Assembly (NCBI GenBank): GCA_003245395.1
Contig: QKDF01000034.1
Coordinates: 1-6,469 of the forward strand
Reading direction: 5' to 3'
Length of the DNA: 6,469 nucleotides
From: Clostridia bacterium
GTDB taxonomy: Bacteria; Bacillota; Clostridia; Oscillospirales; Oscillospiraceae
Shown: in pieces, positions 5,384-6,469 of the stretch
How positions within the stretch are numbered: position 1 is the first letter of the stretch
How the letters are laid out: each line of letters starts with the position of its first letter
Made by a program: the position numbers and the translations under genes
The notes under the pieces: generated by a model
Seen by the model: only the letters and a program-made list of their open reading frames with translations
The model's database searches: none
What the model was told of the DNA's origin: nothing

Positions 5384-5480
5384 TATCGTTGCATCCCTAC
5401 GTTGGCATGATCCAAATCAGGTGAGGTCGAGGGAACACACCCTCCTCTCAGCCCTCTTGCGAGAACTCCCTTGCACGATA
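5384..5480 (-). promoter_or_regulatory. TPP riboswitch (THI element)
   Basis: The conserved TPP aptamer core is present in order on the minus strand: CTGAGA (5446-5451), ACCTGAT (5416-5422), GGAT (5410-5413), ATGCCA (5403-5408) and CGTAGGGA (5394-5401). A closing P1 stem can form between TATCGTGCA (5472-5480) and TGCAACGATA (5384-5393) with one bulged base. Binding of thiamine pyrophosphate should favour the downstream terminator and switch off thiM, thiE and the HAD gene. The outermost P1 pairs may be missing from the transcript because the promoter is so close. Confidence 0.97.
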
Positions 5481-5481
5481 T

Positions 5482-5510
5482 AGTATAGGACGCCGGGCGG
5501 TTCATGTCAA
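5482..5510 (-). promoter_or_regulatory. Sigma-A promoter of the thiamine operon
   Basis: On the minus strand TTGACA (5505-5510), a 17-base spacer (5488-5504) and TATACT (5482-5487) form a near-perfect vegetative promoter, with one mismatch in the -10 box. The transcript would start about 5474-5476, right at the foot of the TPP aptamer. Confidence 0.9.
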
Positions 5511-5620
5511 GCCCCACCCCAGCCGTGAAGCGGCGAATATTCCCGACATATGGCAGTATGAACGATGCCGGTTTCGCATAGGTATTTCATATCAAAACAC
5601 TTCTGTCTGGAGGGCTTGCC

Positions 5621-6439
5621 GTGGGAATCTATGTCAATGTGGAGCCGGGTATCTATGTCTATGCGGAGGACGTCAATCCGGAGGGCAGCAAGACCATTGT
5701 CTTACTCCACGGCTGGCCAGGGAGCCACGAGTTGTTCGAGTACCAGCTCAATCAGCTCCCCAAACGGGGCTATCGCTGCGTGGGAATCGATATGCGGGGG
5801 TTCGGCCGATCCGACCGACCGTGGAGCGGGTACAACTACGATCGGCTTTCCGACGATGTGCGCGCCGTGGTGGATGCGATGGGGCTGAAGGACTTCGTGC
5901 TGGGCGGGCACTCCACCGGCGGAGCCGTCGCCGTGCGCTATATGGCGCGCCATCAGGGTTACGGCGTGTCCAAGCTGGCGCTTTTCGCGGCGGCGGCGCC
6001 CAGCCTGATCCAGCGCCCCTACTTCCCGTACGGGCTGCCGCGTCAGGCGGTTCTGGACATCATTCGCATGACCTACCAAGACCGCCCCGCAATGCTGCGG
6101 AATTTCGGCAACATGATTTTCCACAACTACGTCACCCCTCCTCTCTCCGACTGGGTCTTTGATCTGGGACTTCAGGCTGCCAGCTGGGCCACCTGTGCCG
6201 TGGCCAACACCTGGCTGGGTGAGGAGGGCTTGTTTGAGGACATGACCAAAATCCGGGTACCCACGCTGATTCTGCACGGTCTTGACGACAAGGTGTGCCT
6301 TTACGCTCTGGCTCTGGCCCAGAAAAAGGCAATCCCCCAAGCGGTTTTGATCCCGTTCGAAGCCTGCGGGCACTTCCTGTTTTACGACCAGTTGGAACGG
6401 TTCAACAAAGAGCTGGTTTCCTTTATGGAAGAACAATAA
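5621..6439 (+). CDS. Alpha/beta-fold hydrolase (esterase/lipase-like)
   Basis: This is a serine hydrolase of the alpha/beta-hydrolase superfamily, 272 residues, cytosolic with no signal peptide. The oxyanion-hole motif HGWPGS is at 30-35 and DMRGFGRSDRP at 57-67. The nucleophile elbow GHSTGG (96-101) carries Ser98, a likely acid is Asp222 or Asp223 in HGLDDKV (219-225), and His251 sits in CGHFLF. A cap region lies between about 125 and 205. The pattern is close to the non-haem chloroperoxidase/arylesterase-like group, but the substrate is not predictable. The GTG start at 5621 is chosen because GGAGGG (5609-5614) lies 6 bases before it and no good ATG alternative exists. The gene diverges from the thiamine operon, and I found no clear promoter of its own. 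A downstream gene begins almost at once, so it may lead an operon. Confidence 0.93.
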   Translation: MGIYVNVEPGIYVYAEDVNPEGSKTIVLLHGWPGSHELFEYQLNQLPKRGYRCVGIDMRGFGRSDRPWSGYNYDRLSDDVRAVVDAMGLKDFVLGGHSTGGAVAVRYMARHQGYGVSKLALFAAAAPSLIQRPYFPYGLPRQAVLDIIRMTYQDRPAMLRNFGNMIFHNYVTPPLSDWVFDLGLQAASWATCAVANTWLGEEGLFEDMTKIRVPTLILHGLDDKVCLYALALAQKKAIPQAVLIPFEACGHFLFYDQLERFNKELVSFMEEQ

Positions 6440-6458
6440 TTCGGAGGAGGTGATTGCT

Positions 6459-6469
6459 GTGTATATCGA
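6459..6469 (+). CDS. Start of a downstream gene cut by the window end
   Basis: A full-length Shine-Dalgarno sequence (GGAGGAGGTGAT at 6443-6454), complementary to the 3' end of 16S rRNA, lies just after the hydrolase stop. It is followed by a GTG at 6459 and the codons for Tyr and Ile before the sequence ends. The product cannot be identified. The 3-base gap between the hydrolase stop and the ribosome binding site suggests co-transcription. Confidence 0.55.

Noticed and set aside
4344..5483. Plus-strand 379-residue frame opposite thiM
   Set aside because: It is a shadow of a GC-rich gene, rich in His/Arg/Gly and without domain character, lying opposite thiM and its riboswitch.

Overview
The window looks like chromosome from an anaerobic, endospore-forming member of the Bacillota, most likely class Clostridia (Oscillospiraceae-like). 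This is inferred from paired dipicolinate synthase genes, strong GGAGG-type ribosome binding sites, several intrinsic terminators, and a thiM-thiE operon under a TPP riboswitch. No taxonomic marker is present, so the placement stays an inference.

Left part (1-2940), sporulation-flavoured. Bases 1-236 hold no gene I can support. A 12-bp-stem terminator (237-271) closes the leftward operon dpaA-dpaB, which makes the spore-core compound dipicolinic acid. Upstream of dpaA lie two very short leftward genes, each with its own ribosome binding site and terminator. One encodes a 44-residue peptide with a charged N-terminal part and a Cys/Gly-rich tail. The other encodes a 35-residue Trp/Arg-rich peptide that carries the same five residues, CRRYW, near its start and at its end. 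Diverging from the second is a rightward gene for a 131-residue protein I do not recognise. Weak matches to mother-cell sporulation promoters (sigma-K-like and sigma-E-like) precede dpaA, the Trp-rich gene and the 131-residue gene.

Middle part (3016-5510), thiamine salvage. A hairpin between the convergent genes can terminate both strands. The leftward operon thiM-thiE-HAD phosphatase has overlapping genes. It is driven by a near-consensus sigma-A promoter (TTGACA, 17 bases, TATACT) and preceded by a clear TPP riboswitch, a terminator and a second strong hairpin. ThiM phosphorylates hydroxyethylthiazole, ThiE joins it to HMP-PP to give thiamine phosphate, and the HAD enzyme might dephosphorylate that product.

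Right part (5511-6469). A rightward alpha/beta hydrolase diverges from the thiamine operon. It is followed after 3 bases by a perfect Shine-Dalgarno sequence and the first codons of a gene cut by the window end.

The two unlisted short peptide genes are the best candidates for something undescribed. No modification enzyme, transporter or immunity gene for them is visible here.
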